A stretch of 64,000 nt of DNA from Apus apus (taxonomy: Eukaryota; Chordata; Aves; Apodiformes; Apodidae): contig NC_067294.1 of the NCBI RefSeq assembly GCF_020740795.1, forward strand, positions 5,394,001-5,458,000. Direction: 5' to 3'. Under the pieces are notes generated by a model that saw nothing but the letters and a program-made list of their open reading frames with translations, made no database searches and was not told the origin of the DNA. Below, in pieces: positions 24,020 through 40,844 of this stretch. A program made the position numbers and the translations under genes. Positions within the stretch are counted from its first letter, which is position 1. Every line of letters starts with the position of its first letter.

Positions 24020-24955
24020 CGGGGGCGAGTGTGAGTGTGTGAGGGGGTGTGTGAGGGGGTGTGTGAGTGTGTGTGTGAGTGTGTGAGAGAGAGTGTGTGT
24101 GAATATGTGTGTCTGAGTGTGAGAATGTATGTATATGTCTGAGTGTGTGTGTGAGAGAGAGTGTGTGTGTGTGTGAATATGTGTGTATGAGTGTGAGAAT
24201 GTATGTGTATGTCTGAGTGTGTGTGTGAGAGAGAGTGTGTGTATGTGAGTGTGTGTGAGTGTGTGTGAGTGTGAGGGTGTGTGTGTCTAAGTGTGTGAAT
24301 AGGTGTGTCTGAGTGTGAGAATGTGTGTGTGAGAGAGTGTGAGTGAGTGTGTGTGAGGGTGAGAGTGTGTGCATGAGTGGGAGAGTGTGTGTGTCTGTGA
24401 GACACCGTGTGAGTGAGTGTGTGCATGAGTGGGAGAGTGTGTGGGAGAGTGTGTCTGAGTGTGAGAATGTGTGTGTGAGAGAGTGTGAGTGAGTGTGTGT
24501 GAGGGTGAGAGTGTGTGCATGAGTGGGAGAGTGTGTGTGTGTCTGTGAGACACCGTGTGAGTGAGTGTGTACATGAGTGGGAGAGTGTGTGGGAGAGTGT
24601 GTCTGAGTGTGAGAATGTGTGTGTGAGAGAGTGTGAGTGAGTGTGTGTGAGGGTGAGAGTGTGTGCATGAGTGGGAGAGTGTGTGTGTGTCTGTGAGACA
24701 CCGTGTGAGTGAGTGTGTACATGAGTGGGAGAGTGTGTGGGAGAGTGTGTCTGAGTGTGAGAATGTGTGTGAGTGTGTGTGTGATTGTGTGTGTGAGCGT
24801 CCATGTGTGTGTGAGTGCGAGAGACCGTGTGAGTGAGTGTGTGCATGAGTGGGAGAGTGTGTGTGTGAGTGTGTCTGAGTGTGAGAGACTGTGTGAGACA
24901 CCGTGTGAATGTGTGTGTGTGAGAGAGACCATGTGTGTAAGTGTGTGCCCAGGTT
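24020..24955. repeat. (GTGTGAG)n satellite with ~147-bp higher-order period
   Basis: Almost one kilobase is built from GTGTGTGAG-type short units with no C on the plus strand except at recurring variants. Marker variants ('gtctgagtgtgagaatgtg', 'gtgcatgagtgggagag', 'gtgagacaccgtgtgag') recur together; the first occurs at 24,307, 24,453, 24,601 and 24,749, giving a period of 146-148 bases over about three full copies. Decayed GT-rich sequence continues to about 25,260. Long His/Thr/Ser open frames on minus are by-products of the repeat. It sits just upstream of the MGAT4B promoter. Confidence 0.93.
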
Positions 24956-27900
24956 CATGGGCCGCACACAGACATGTCCACGGCTCTCTGCTTGGCTTAT
25001 TCATACAGATGGACACGGACACACTGTGCACACACATGTATATGGGTACAAACTGTGTCAATGGGAGCCTGCCCAGCTCTGTGCCCGTCTGTGCACACGC
25101 CTGGGTCTGTGTGCCTGTTTGTGGGTGTGCCTGGCTCCGTACGCCTGTGTGCATTTCTGGGCCTGTATGTCTGTGTGTGGGGGGGTGTGTGCACCCCCAC
25201 CTGTGCGTGTGCATGGGGAAGGATGCACCCCTGTGCACGAGGTGTGCACGTGGACCTGTGCTGGGACCCCTGAGCCATGGGCTGTGCAGAAACGACTGTC
25301 ACCTGCCAGGGGTGCCTGAGGAGGGAGGGGTGTGCTCAGCCCCATGCACAGGGGTACCCCATGGCCCTACCCAGGGGGGTGCACAGCTGCTGAGGGGGGC
25401 CATGCAGGGTGTAGTTGGGGGGCAGCAGCCCCCGCCGCCCTGCAGCATGTTTGCTGCCATTCCCACAGAAACGCTTCATCGTGGTGAAGGAAACAGCATC
25501 TAATGTATATTGAGAGAAAATCAATGCCAGCTGAATATCACAGGAGGAAGCTGGTGCCTGGAAGGACACCATTGCTCTTCCAAAGGACCTGGCATTCAGG
25601 GGTTATGGCCTCCAGCTGCTGGCCTGGATGGAGGAGAGGAGAAATCAGATTAGAGAATTATTTTCCTTGTGTTTTCTTTTGTTAATAGGTCCAGCCTTAT
25701 TTCATTATAGACCAGGAGGAGGCACACAGCGAGGTCGGGTTCGAAATGCTGAGCTTACACACCTTCACCTCCTGAACCTCCTTCTGTGGCTGTTCTTGAG
25801 GTCAAACAGGCAGCAGCTCCTGTGCCCTGTACACAGGTACAAAATTCCTCTGGCAAAATTTGTCATCTTCCATTCCCCGGAGCTCTCTCAGTGAGCAAAT
25901 ATTTCTCGGACATGTAAATATTGTAGGACTGGCTTCCAGAGGTCAAAGTCTGTTGTTTGAAATGTTGGGTCAATCAAGGAGTGACTTAAAGTGGAGCCAG
26001 GGAGGGAGGGTGCAGGCGTTGCCTCCAGGGCTCTGGGCTCTGCCAAACACATGTAGGAGGAAAAGCACAGATCACCCATTCCTGCAGGAGATGGTCTTAT
26101 CCCTACCTGTGTCCTTAGGCTCTTCATTAGTCTACAAAATAAACCACATTTTTCAAATCTTGAAGCAGCCTCTCCTGGTGATTAGAAAATCTGGGAAGGA
26201 AATTGGAGGAGGGAGCCTTTGAGTAGCACCAAAAATTTCTGCTTTTGCTGCCAGAAGCCAGTGAGGAGCTGCAGGGCCCCAGCACAGACCATTGCTGACA
26301 CTGCGCACATCCCTGAGCAGGGAAATGGACTGAACACCACTCTTGGGAATACTGGGAAATCCCAAGGGAGGCTGGATCTGTGCTTCCTCACCTGGATGTT
26401 GCAAGGCATTGCCCAAGTGACCATCACCTGCAGCAGCACGTCCGTGGTCTCAGAGCAGCTCAGCCCTTGGGCACTTGCCTGGCTCCATGGAGGGCAGCCC
26501 AGGCTCAGCCCCTCACCCAGCACGCCCACCCATCGCTCACTCCTCAGCTGCAGCTAAAGCCTCAACCACACCAGCAACAGCATTTCCACCATCAGAGCAA
26601 AGACATCAGGTCCCAGAAGCTCTGTCCCACCCAGACTCCTTGCTTTCTCACCTTGAACCTACATGTTAAACCCAGGAGCCAACAGAGGGTTTCCAGGAAT
26701 TAATGGCAAAAACCCTCCCAAGATGGTAGTCGAGTAAGTGCCATTTGTGGGAAAGGCACATGAAATCCTACCACCATTAAAGGGTTTGGAGAGATAACAT
26801 GACGTGTTTTAGTCTGTTAGATGCTGGGTATTTCTTTTCAGATGTGCAAAATGCTCCTACTGCTCGGGATATGTGGTGTGTCTGCAGCTGAAGAGAACAG
26901 AGTAACATTAATAATTTCTGCAAGACAATTAATTAGACTCTTTCCCAAGGATAAAGCTTAATCTAATTTCTGCTGTTACACTTTGTCTTCATAAAGGTCT
27001 GAAGAAATGAATGAGCTTTATACCACCCTTGCATGATGAAAACCTTGGGCTCTCTTGGGAAAAAATGAGGGATGAAGCAAAATTGTCAGCCTTTGGGATT
27101 TTTATATCAGACCTGCAAAGTTCAGTTTTGTTCATCAAGTCGCCCCATCCCAATTTTGGCTTTCATTCTGCTTTTAGAAAGCAAGTTTTGAGCCTTGGTC
27201 CTTCTGCAGAACAAATTTTAAAATATGAACTGCAGAGGCTCAAAACCCCAACAGCAAATAAAGAGGGGTTCTAAGGGGATTCTCATGATCTTTGAACAGT
27301 TGACGCTGGCTAGACTGAGCAGGCTGCAGAAATTAGGGCCTTCTACAGAAAGCACTCTGATAGCAATCCACAGGTCCTGAGGCCATCACAAAAATTAGAG
27401 AGAGAAAACATTTATTAGGACTAGATATAAAATGTTATCCAGGTTTGTATCTGATTTTATCAAGCTTTCTAAAGAGCTTGGCTCTGGCATTTGATTCTGA
27501 CCCATCTGTGAGCTGGTCAGGCTTGGTCCTTCCTGCACTGCTTTAAGCAAAGGGCACCTGTTATTTTCTCATAAATAAACTAACTTCAATTCCCGTGTGC
27601 TTTATAGGTCTCTGTGTTCAAACATCACCAGAGCTTGTTTCACTGCAGCACAGAAGTTCCCAAATGCTCCTTAGCCATAAAGGATGAATTTCACGACAGG
27701 CTGCTCACCCTCCATGTGTTGACAAGATGATGCTTTAATTCAGGGCAAAAGCTCCTTGTCAGGTTTGCAAAGCAACACTGATCCCAACCAATTTGTGTAG
27801 GTTGCAAAAAGTTCCTACTTACCTTTAGGAACACAAAATCCTTAGGTATTTGCATGATACCCTCAGTGTGCTCACACTTTGTCCCCGCTCTCCACCCATT

Positions 27901-28172
27901 TTTTCTTTCTGCTTCTCTGTCTCAGCGAAAAAAATTGTCCCAGAGTTTTCTGCCCTTGAAAGTTTCTTGTTACAGCCATGAGAATGGCTGCTGAGCTTGT
28001 GTAAACACCTGACGTGGCAGAGCTACCGTTCTGAAAAACTCCACCTCCAACATGAGACGGCAAAAAGAAACCCTGCTTGGCTTTCCCTGGCGCGGAAGGA
28101 AGGAGGGTTTCTGCTTCAGAGGCTGCGAACAGGGATTGCACTGGTGGAGGGGAGAAGCCGTCACGGGACGGG

Positions 28173-28182
28173 GCTGAGTCAC
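28173..28182 (-). promoter_or_regulatory. Antioxidant-response-like motif (GTGACTCAGC on minus)
   Basis: Plus strand reads GCTGAGTCAC, whose complement GTGACTCAGC contains the TGACnnnGC core bound by NRF2-small Maf dimers and the AP-1 site TGACTCA. It lies about 3.1 kb upstream of the SQSTM1 start codon in a G+C-rich stretch. A ten-base match alone is weak evidence. Confidence 0.4.
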
Positions 28183-29192
28183 TGGCATCTGACCCGACGG
28201 GTCCGGAGGATCCTGCACCTCTCTGGAAACCTCTGGAAGGAGCGTGTGGCACCGTGGCAGCGTGCAGAGCGTGGCACCCAGCCCTGTGCCCACCTGCTGC
28301 AGCTCTGCACCCTCCCTCCCCACTCCCCATCCCACGAGCCAGGGAGTGCACGGGGGACAAACCTGTCCCTCCTCACCCATGGTGATGGGGGCATCAGGCT
28401 GGAGGAATGACTTGGGAATTGGTTCTCTCTGTAAAATCATCAGCAGCCCCTGTCGCGGTTTGCAGGCAAGGAAAAGGCTGGACAACCCCCACCCTTCATC
28501 CTGCCTGAGAACATGAAATGTTTGCCCATAAGGAGTATTTCTGGTGATCATGTGCTCAAAACAAGCATCTCACCAAATATTTTTTAACACTTCCCAGCAG
28601 AAAGTGGGTGTAGAGGGAAAGCAGAGCACCACAGGGGTGCTAATTGCTCCTTTTTGAGCCTTTCCTCTCTAACCTTGACATTTTAAACTCAAAACAGCTA
28701 TTTTCCCCATCACTTCTGGTGTTCCTTTGCTATACCCATCTGTGAAGCTGGCTGCTCAGCAGCTAGGGCTGACACAGTGATTTGGGAATCCCGCAGATGC
28801 TATGGGATTCCTAAAGAACCATAGGAAAACATCCCTGCAACTGGTGCTTCACACTGAGAATGCCAAAACCCAGATCCCCCAGCAAACACAGGGAAAAACA
28901 TCTGAAGTTAATATATGTGGGAATACATAGCTTCTGACACCAACCACTCCAGGGGGCTGAGAAACTGCCCAGAGGCACATCCCAGGGCTGGGGGGAATGT
29001 TGGGAGAGCAAGGTCTGAGGTCTGCCCCCGAGAAGGGCTTGATGGGAGGAAATCCCCAACCTCGAGGAGGAGGAGGAAGAAAGAAGTCCCTGAGTCACCC
29101 CTGTCCCGTGACTAGTGAGCTCAGCCACCAGCAGGCTGGTGAAAGTCTTGTTTTGCTGCTGTTTTGTCACAGCACATGATGTCACACAGAGC

Positions 29193-29203
29193 GTGACTCA
29201 GCA
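29193..29203 (+). promoter_or_regulatory. Putative NRF2 antioxidant response element upstream of SQSTM1
   Basis: The eleven bases GTGACTCAGCA match the antioxidant response element described in the human SQSTM1 upstream region, which lies more than 1 kb from its transcription start. Here the site is about 2.1 kb upstream of the SQSTM1 start codon. Further AP-1 matches TGAGTCA occur at 29,091-29,097 and 29,811-29,817. Known biology: p62 sequesters KEAP1, freeing NRF2, which in turn induces SQSTM1. The identification rests on motif and position only. Confidence 0.5.
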
Positions 29204-30108
29204 GGACCCACCACGAGGAGGGAAATCCCCTCTGGCTTTTGGGCTCTTCTATTTGCCAACTGGATGACAGTTCATGCAGAGGGAAACTTAGATTTCTGGT
29301 TTAAATCTCACGCATCTCCTGATACTCATAAATGTATCAATTTATCTGGAGACACAACTAGCTTGAAAAGGCCCAACAATTTGAGGAGAGCCCACCAGGC
29401 AGTGACAAAGAAGGGAACAAGGAAAAGGTCCTGTCTGGGACCACAGCAACAACATGCCTAAGGAAAGAAAGTGCTGGGGCTGGGTCCCAAAAGACAAGTC
29501 TCTGGATCTATACATGAGACAACAGCAGGCATTGGGGTCCTCAGAAACAGGACACAAGATGGACATGCTGGGACCAGCTTGGGAAGGCAGACAGGACACA
29601 GGCAGTGTCCTGTGCTGCACACCCTGCTACCACCCGTCCTACTTCTCATTTGAGGGAGACGAAAAAAGAATCCAATGAGGTCAAGTCAGCAACTTTGACA
29701 TCATTTTCAGAAATAAGGACACGCACAGCAAAGGGGCAAAAGGGAAGGTGGGTGCAATGCACCTTTGCTGCACACCCAAAGCTCTTGGTATCTCGTGCTG
29801 TGAAAGCTGGTGAGTCATTCCCTGCACGGCATCATGCTTCAACCTGAACCTGCTAACCTGTTTAAGCTTCAACTCATGGCTTCCTGGTGGAATATTTGCC
29901 ATGTCATATGTAGATATTGAAATTCTGAGAAAACTTTTTAAGTTAAAAAGGGCAAGCCTTGCCACTGTAAATACTGTTTTCCAGAGAAGTGTCCATGAAG
30001 TGTCTATACAGAAGGCCAAGTGTTTTAATATAAATACTTTAGGTCAAGAAAGAAACTACCTCCCTATTGTGGAAATTAAAACTTACCTTTTCTCAATTTC
30101 AGATGATA

Positions 30109-30150
30109 AATCATCCTAACTTTCTCCTAATCATCCTAAATTTCTCCTAA
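30109..30150. repeat. Short tandem duplication, ~20-bp unit
   Basis: The unit AATCATCCTAA-TTTCTCCT occurs twice in direct tandem with one substitution, followed by a degenerate partial third copy (TTATCCTAA). Probably replication slippage; no function inferred. Confidence 0.75.
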
Positions 30151-30539
30151 CTTTTATTATCCTAAACCAAGAAATATGTCACTAAGAGTCAGAGTGGTCA
30201 GGCCCTTGGGTGAGAGGAAATTAACACCACTGAGGAACCTAATAATCATTGATCCATCTTTATTTAATTACACTTGGATGGCACAGACAGGGTCTTCTGC
30301 CAGCTGGACTCTCCTGTGGCCAGATTAAGAGGCCTGTCAACTGCATCTGATCTGCTGAAAAATACTGCTGCCAACTAACTTGGAAAGCCCCCAGAACGTC
30401 CTCCTTAATGTCAGTTGTGGTTGTACTAGTATCTTTATTTTTAGCCCCCCTTTCCAAAACACTGGGTTTAGGGAAGAAGAGTAGCTGAGAGTCATTTATT
30501 CCTGTCACACCGAGCATGCAAACCCCTCCAGTGGGTACT

Positions 30540-35605
<5,066 letters not shown>

Positions 35606-35733
35606 TCTGGGTAACAAAACCCACTTTCCTTCTCACTGAAAGCAAACAATGCAGTACGACTTGCTCAGCGGTTCATCTTTCTTCCTGCTAAGGGTTTGTC
35701 TCATGTTCCTACGTGCTTGTAGAATGGAGGAAA

Positions 35734-35739
35734 AATAAA
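35734..35739 (+). terminator. SQSTM1: SQSTM1 polyadenylation signal
   Basis: Canonical AATAAA about 130 bases after the SQSTM1 stop codon, followed by a GT-rich stretch (TGAGTCTGTGTGAGTGTTTT). Implies a short 3' UTR of about 150 bases. Confidence 0.8.
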
Positions 35740-36203
35740 TGCTCCCTGTGATGAGTCTGTGTGAGTGTTTTAAGTGTCCTAGCTGGAGTTCTTGGCTCAG
35801 TCCTTCCACTTAACTAAGAGCATGGGAGCTCATCAGGCTGCTCCCTGTCCAAGGGCCTGCCTTTTTGCACATACCTTGGGGTACACCCTTAAGGCTACAT
35901 TTCTGAAGTGAATAAAAATGCTTGGCTGGTTCTGAAGCCTGCTCTGCAGCTCTAGAAGAAAGGGTTGCTACAGGAGATCTAAACAAAGAGGTAGTAGCAC
36001 AGGGGAAAAGAGTTGTAGTTGGTAAGGGGGAATCACAGAAATCAATTGTGCTGGCTAGATTCCTAGGGAGCTTTCTCCTCCCACACTGACCTACTTCCAT
36101 TCTTGTTCCTAGCTGATGAGGTTGCTAGACAACACCATGTAACCTTGGTACTTGCCCACTGCAAGAGTCTTTCCCAGACACAGCCATAGAGCAAGGAAAC
36201 AGC

Positions 36204-36209
36204 TTTAAT
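36204..36209 (-). terminator. MRNIP: Probable MRNIP polyadenylation signal (ATTAAA)
   Basis: TTTAAT on plus reads ATTAAA on minus, about 115 bases after the MRNIP stop codon. It is the commonest variant hexamer, and no AATAAA is seen nearer to the stop. If used, MRNIP and SQSTM1 transcripts end about 430 bases apart without overlap. Confidence 0.5.
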
Positions 36210-36321
36210 ACTGGAGTTCTGTAAGGCTCAGAGTAAAGACAGCTTAAGGTCAAACTCTTGCCTCAGCACTTAACATTCAAAATAGGGACAAACAAGAAAT
36301 CAAGGCCAAAGATGCCTGAAC

Positions 36322-39300
36322 TCAGAGATCATCATCAAACTCATCACCTGTGCAGAAGAGGTGTTCACAAGAAACACTGCTTGGCTCTGGGCCAGTGTTA
36401 CTGATAACAAGGGTGCTTGATCTCCTCATGCTGTCAGAACAGACACCAGATCTTGCCCTTACCCACTGGCTTTGAGGGTCTTTGCACAACACCTCCTCAG
36501 CTGAGCTGGGCAGTTTGGAAGCAGGCTGCTCAGTGCTAGCAACACACTTCTTGAACTCAAAACCTGTACCTTGAGGTAGAGTTCTTCCAGCCTGTGCTGA
36601 ACATCTGGCCATACCAGCACCTGCTGCAGTGGTGCTGTGTAGCCCCAACCTTCCACTGCCCTCCTGTGGTGATGAGATGACCCTGGCACCATTTTTGCTG
36701 TAGTCAGAACTCGCAAGGAATTTTTCCCACTTGGAAGGTTTGGTACAAGTGGTTGGGGTCTGTGCATTCTCCTCAGGCACTACAGACTCACAGGCAGCAG
36801 GAACCACACTGTCTGCAGAAACAGCACCTTCTCCATCTTGATTAGTTGCTGCTACCAAACATTTCCTGCGCTGTAAGAAAGAGAGCTTGTTTATAAACCC
36901 AGCACACAAAGCCAAGCTGCACTGGAGCAGGCAAAGGAAAAAGCACCTGGGTCCTTCAAATGCACCCAAATTCTCACCAGCCCCCTAGGGCAGAGCTGAG
37001 GCAGGTGTGCTAGGTGGGCTCATGAGCCCTGGGCTAGGAAGCCTCAGGCCAACTTCAGTGGCAGGGCAGGTGATGGCAGGGACCTCAACAACTGCCACCC
37101 GCAGAGCTGTCTCTGCTCAGCAAGGCACAGCAGCAGAGTGCCTTGCTGATGGGGGAACCCCCACCAACCTCTCACTGACACGTGGTGATGGTTTTGCTTG
37201 AGTGAAACTTTTCAGAAAGTCCTGACACAATTTCCTTCTCCTCAGCAGTCATTATAATAGAAGAGCAGAGGAAGACTCACAAAAATTCAAAATCATGATG
37301 ACACAGAAGAGGTCAAGAGAACACTGCTTTGTTTTACTGGCAGAAAGCATCTTCTACAACTAAAATACTTCAGAAGTTTTTACCTTTTTGGCTTGGTAGC
37401 CAAGCTGAAAAACTTGGTTTTCCTCTGCATGCTCTTGAATATCACTGGAGAGAAACATCTGGTGTTTCCTGGTCAAGAAAACCAGTCATGAAGAGCACAG
37501 ATCAGCTCCACTGTGAGGTTTTTTTTCACAAAAGAGCAGAAATGTTCATAAAAAGCCTGGGTCTAGCAATAAGAGACATTTTACCCCCAAGCCCTGCCTA
37601 GCCCAGGTCACACATTGCAACCTGTACTTTGTTAGCTATCAGACTAGCTAACAGAGCTCCTTTCTGTTATCAGAAAGGAGCTCCCTCCCACATCTCCAAA
37701 CCACACCTCACCACTCAAGGGCAGGAATTACAAAAAGAGTTTGTTCTGTACCTTTGTTCTTCCACAGTATTCTTCCCTTGGGAACAGAACTGTTGCCTTT
37801 CTGTACCTGCCTTCTCCTCCCCATCTTCCTGATCTTCACTGTCCTTGTCCAGGTATTTACTCCAGCGACTGACTCCTGGCCTTCCCTCCTACAGCAGCAA
37901 AACACATGGTTCTCATTTCTGGTGTTATCATCTCTGTGCTGAATGCCTCACACCACAAGGCAGTTTAGGCCACATTCCTATATCACAGAATCACAGAATG
38001 TCAGGGGTTGGAAGGGACCTCTGAAGATCATTGAGTCCATTCCTCCTGCCAGAGCAGGACTAAAAACTAGGGCAGATCAGTCAGAAAGGCATCCAGACAG
38101 GTCTTCTCCAGAGAAGGAGACTCCACAACCCCTCTGGGCAGCCTGTCCCAGGGCTCTGTCACCTCACAGTAAAGAAGTTCTTCCTCATGTTGAGGTGGAA
38201 TTTCCTGTGCTCTAGTTTGAATCCATTGCCTCATGTCCCTTCACAGGGCACAAGTGGAAAGAAGTATCATGTTCCCAGGTTCAGTGTCCTGGAGGGGCAG
38301 AGAGATTCCATGCACACCTCATTCCCTGCTGGAGCCTCCCTGGTGAGACATTCCCTTTCAGCTGTCTGAGCCCACATGCAGTGATCACTGATGTCACTTT
38401 GGTTCACCCAGGGGTCAGCGTGGGCTGGTATTTACCTCAGCTTTGTAGGTATCTTACCTGCTGGACTGAACTGTCTTCATGTTGTGCTGTTGTATTTTTA
38501 ATCTCATTTATTGATTCTTCTACACACCTAAAAGAGATGGTTAAACTTGAGTTTCTAGAACACACTTTTGTGATTTGCAGTTTTCAAATCACTTAGTCAT
38601 AGCACCAGGGACTGGAGAGAAAGCAGGGACAGGAACAGTGGGTAGGCAGCACATCAGAAAAAGAGGGATCTATAGAAAAGTAGATACTAAATGAAGGATT
38701 TTGCAGGATATATTGCCTAAATACTTGGAATAATCTAGTTAGAGGTAGTCCTTCTTTCTATACAAACAGAGTAGCAAGTTTGATCTAAAGCTCCTAATAA
38801 CCAAATGATAAATTCTAATTGATCATAACTAGGCATATAACTGCATGTTTTTTGGGACAACAGCTGAAACCTACTAATTATATCCCAAGCAACCAAGGAA
38901 AAAGGGAAGTCATTTCACAATGTTTTGAATTTCATAATGCTCTTGGATTCAAAATAGCAACCCTTTTTCATAAATTAAACAAACAGTGAGTTTTCTTCCC
39001 AGCACTTAACCCTGAAGCACTGCACACACACAACTGAGTTATCTAACCAGCTTTGACTGATTTCTGAAAATAACCTTGAGTAAAAAGGAAGCTGGACCAG
39101 TTCCAGAGCAGCTCAAGAAGGGGCGATTTGTGGACAGATTTGGGAACGAAATAAACAGGAAAGCATACTAAGATTTTCCAGCTGAGCAGAATTTACACTC
39201 AAATGCACCAATCAAGACTTTTAATCAATAGCAGCAGCAATTACTCAATAGATTGACAGTGTGAAACCCGAGTGCCAATGGTAGCAACAGCTCAGGGTGG

Positions 39301-40210
39301 AGGATGTCTCCACTCTGAGGATACACCTCTGTGCTGCTTGTCAGTCTGTAAGATGGACACCTCTGCAGACAGCCCATAAAAAAAAACCCCAAAACAACAA
39401 AATCAAACCCTATTGCATGTATTTTTAATAGGTCAAAGCCTGGGCAACACACAGTGTTGATCAACTATGCTTATCTGAAAAAAACCCTCCTTGACAAAAG
39501 AAACCTTCCAGGACACTAAACCAAACAAACAGCTTGTTCCCAGAAGGGGACAACAAACCTGCCACCTGCCATGGCTTTACAACAGGACAGAAAACCCTCC
39601 TGTGAGCTCAGTTTAGGTCACAGGCACTTAACGTGTAAAGACGCACATCAACTGTAGGTCATCAAAAGAAGTAACAGATAAACACCCTACCGAGATCTCC
39701 AACCAATTGCTTCCTCTGCCACACCCTGCAGTAAGTTTAACTTCTGAACGTGGTGCCTACATTCCAGGCCAGACCCTTGGCCGTAAACCTGCAAAAAAAA
39801 AAATCAATAAAAACACGGCTTAGGGAGCAGCCAGAAAGAAACAGCACAAGGTGGGGCTGCACCCCGGGTAACACTGAGGTGCTAACTGCACCTAGGGCTG
39901 AGAGCGGGATATCCTGAGCAGGGCTAACTGCCACACTGCCTCCCCACTGCTACCCTGCAGGGCTCTCCACCACCGCGCTGGGCGGCCTCCCCCTCGGCCC
40001 AACCCAGCCCGGCCCTCACCTTCTGCACCGCCTGCCGCTGGCCACAGACGCTGCAGCTCCACTTCCGGCTCCGCTTGGCCTAGGAGGGCACAGAAGGGGT
40101 GAGCCCGGGCCCGCAGCCCGCTCCCCGGCGCGGGGCGGCCCCGCACCCACCTGCTGCACCTGGAAGAGGCGGCAGGAGCAGCAGCGCAGCGCCCAGCACG
40201 GCGCCGCCAT
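36322..40210 (-). CDS. MRNIP: MRN complex-interacting protein
   Basis: MRNIP binds the MRE11-RAD50-NBS1 complex, promotes its chromatin loading and ATM signalling after DNA breaks, and protects stalled forks. Six coding exons on minus: 40151-40210, 40020-40079, 39691-39788, 38458-38527, 37752-37888, 36322-36865; 322 residues (human 343). The conserved N-terminus carries paired CxxC motifs, C10/C13 and C29/C32, suggesting a small zinc-binding fold, then KVYGQGSG and HHVQKLNLLQ. The SRWSKYLDKD block in exon 5 and the acidic end GDEFDDDL match the human protein; the middle is poorly conserved and probably disordered. The last exon uses the second of two nearby AG acceptors to stay in frame. Lies tail-to-tail with SQSTM1 and downstream of TBC1D9B on the same strand. 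Confidence 0.93.
37983..38275 (-). mobile_element. CR1 LINE fragment in MRNIP intron 4
   Basis: Reverse-complement CR1 3' end: 'atcacagaatcacagaatgt', 'ggttggaagggacctctga', 'ctgggcagcctgtccca' and 'agaagttcttcctcatgttg'. Because both lie on minus, the copy is in sense orientation relative to MRNIP. It ends about 180 bases from MRNIP exon 4. Confidence 0.92.
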
Positions 40211-40420
40211 CCCGCCCTCGCCATGGCAACGCGCGCCTTCCGGCCACGTGACCGCGCCGCTACCACCGAGCCCGCCGCTCTGCCCCGCGGTCCGCCGAGA
40301 CCCCCGCCCGAGTCCGCCGGGAGCCCCCGGCCCGGCCTGCCTCGCCCCCTCCTCCCGGTAACGGATCGTTACCCACCCACAGGGGCAAATCACGGCAGCC
40401 AGGGCACCAGGCTGGGTCAC
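39930..40420 (-). promoter_or_regulatory. MRNIP: MRNIP CpG-island promoter
   Basis: CpG-rich stretch covering MRNIP exons 1 and 2 and about 200 bases upstream. No TATA box. On plus, an ATG lies 13 bases from the MRNIP start in the opposite direction, but its frame is not a recognised gene. Confidence 0.65.
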
Positions 40421-40655
40421 GAGCAGCCTCTGGGGCTCTCTCGAAAGAGTCAAGGGCCCGGCCTGAAGGCAGCGCCGGGAACGGATGGGACGGGAACGGG
40501 AGAGGGGGCTCGGGTGGTCCTTCGTATCCAACAATAACCCGCCTTCAGGGGGAAAACACTGCGTGGTTGCAGCTGCAGAACCAACAGCCGCGTCTGCACC
40601 TGCCTGAAGCTGCGTCAGGCTGTGTAAAGTAAATACACAGAACAGTAATGAAAGG

Positions 40656-40731
40656 GGAAAAAAAGAGAAAAGGAGGAAGAGGGAAAAAAGAAGAAAAAAG
40701 GTAGGAAAAGAAAAGAAAGAAGGAAATAAAA
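40656..40731. repeat. Polypurine tract
   Basis: About 75 bases of nearly pure A/G on plus (gaaaaaaagaga-, gaagaaaaaagg- type units) between the MRNIP promoter and the TBC1D9B 3' end. One T interrupts it near 40,702. Such tracts can form triplex DNA and slow polymerases; that function is only inferred. Confidence 0.8.
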
Positions 40732-40844
40732 AGTCAGGCAGACTCCAGTCACGCTATGTCTGCTTTTTTAGATAATCACCAGAATCAAAGAACAAACAAT
40801 ATTCCATGAGCTCAGAGAAATAAAAGGCAGTCAGGACAGCCTGT

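Noticed and set aside
22951-24042. Plus-strand 363-codon Pro/Arg/Ala-rich open frame
   Set aside because: It runs antisense through the MGAT4B CpG island; high G+C removes stop codons by chance and the 12-bp repeat creates its GAER repeats. No recognisable domain.
23500-25238. Very long minus-strand open frames rich in His, Thr and Ser (up to 494 codons)
   Set aside because: They are translations of the GTGTGAG satellite; absence of stops follows from the repeat's composition. Only the short MRLRSGT segment inside one of them is real (MGAT4B exon 1).
40223-40537. 104-codon plus-strand frame starting 13 bases from the MRNIP start
   Set aside because: Proline/arginine-rich frame of a CpG island with no known match and no downstream splice support; bidirectional transcription is possible but a protein is not supported.
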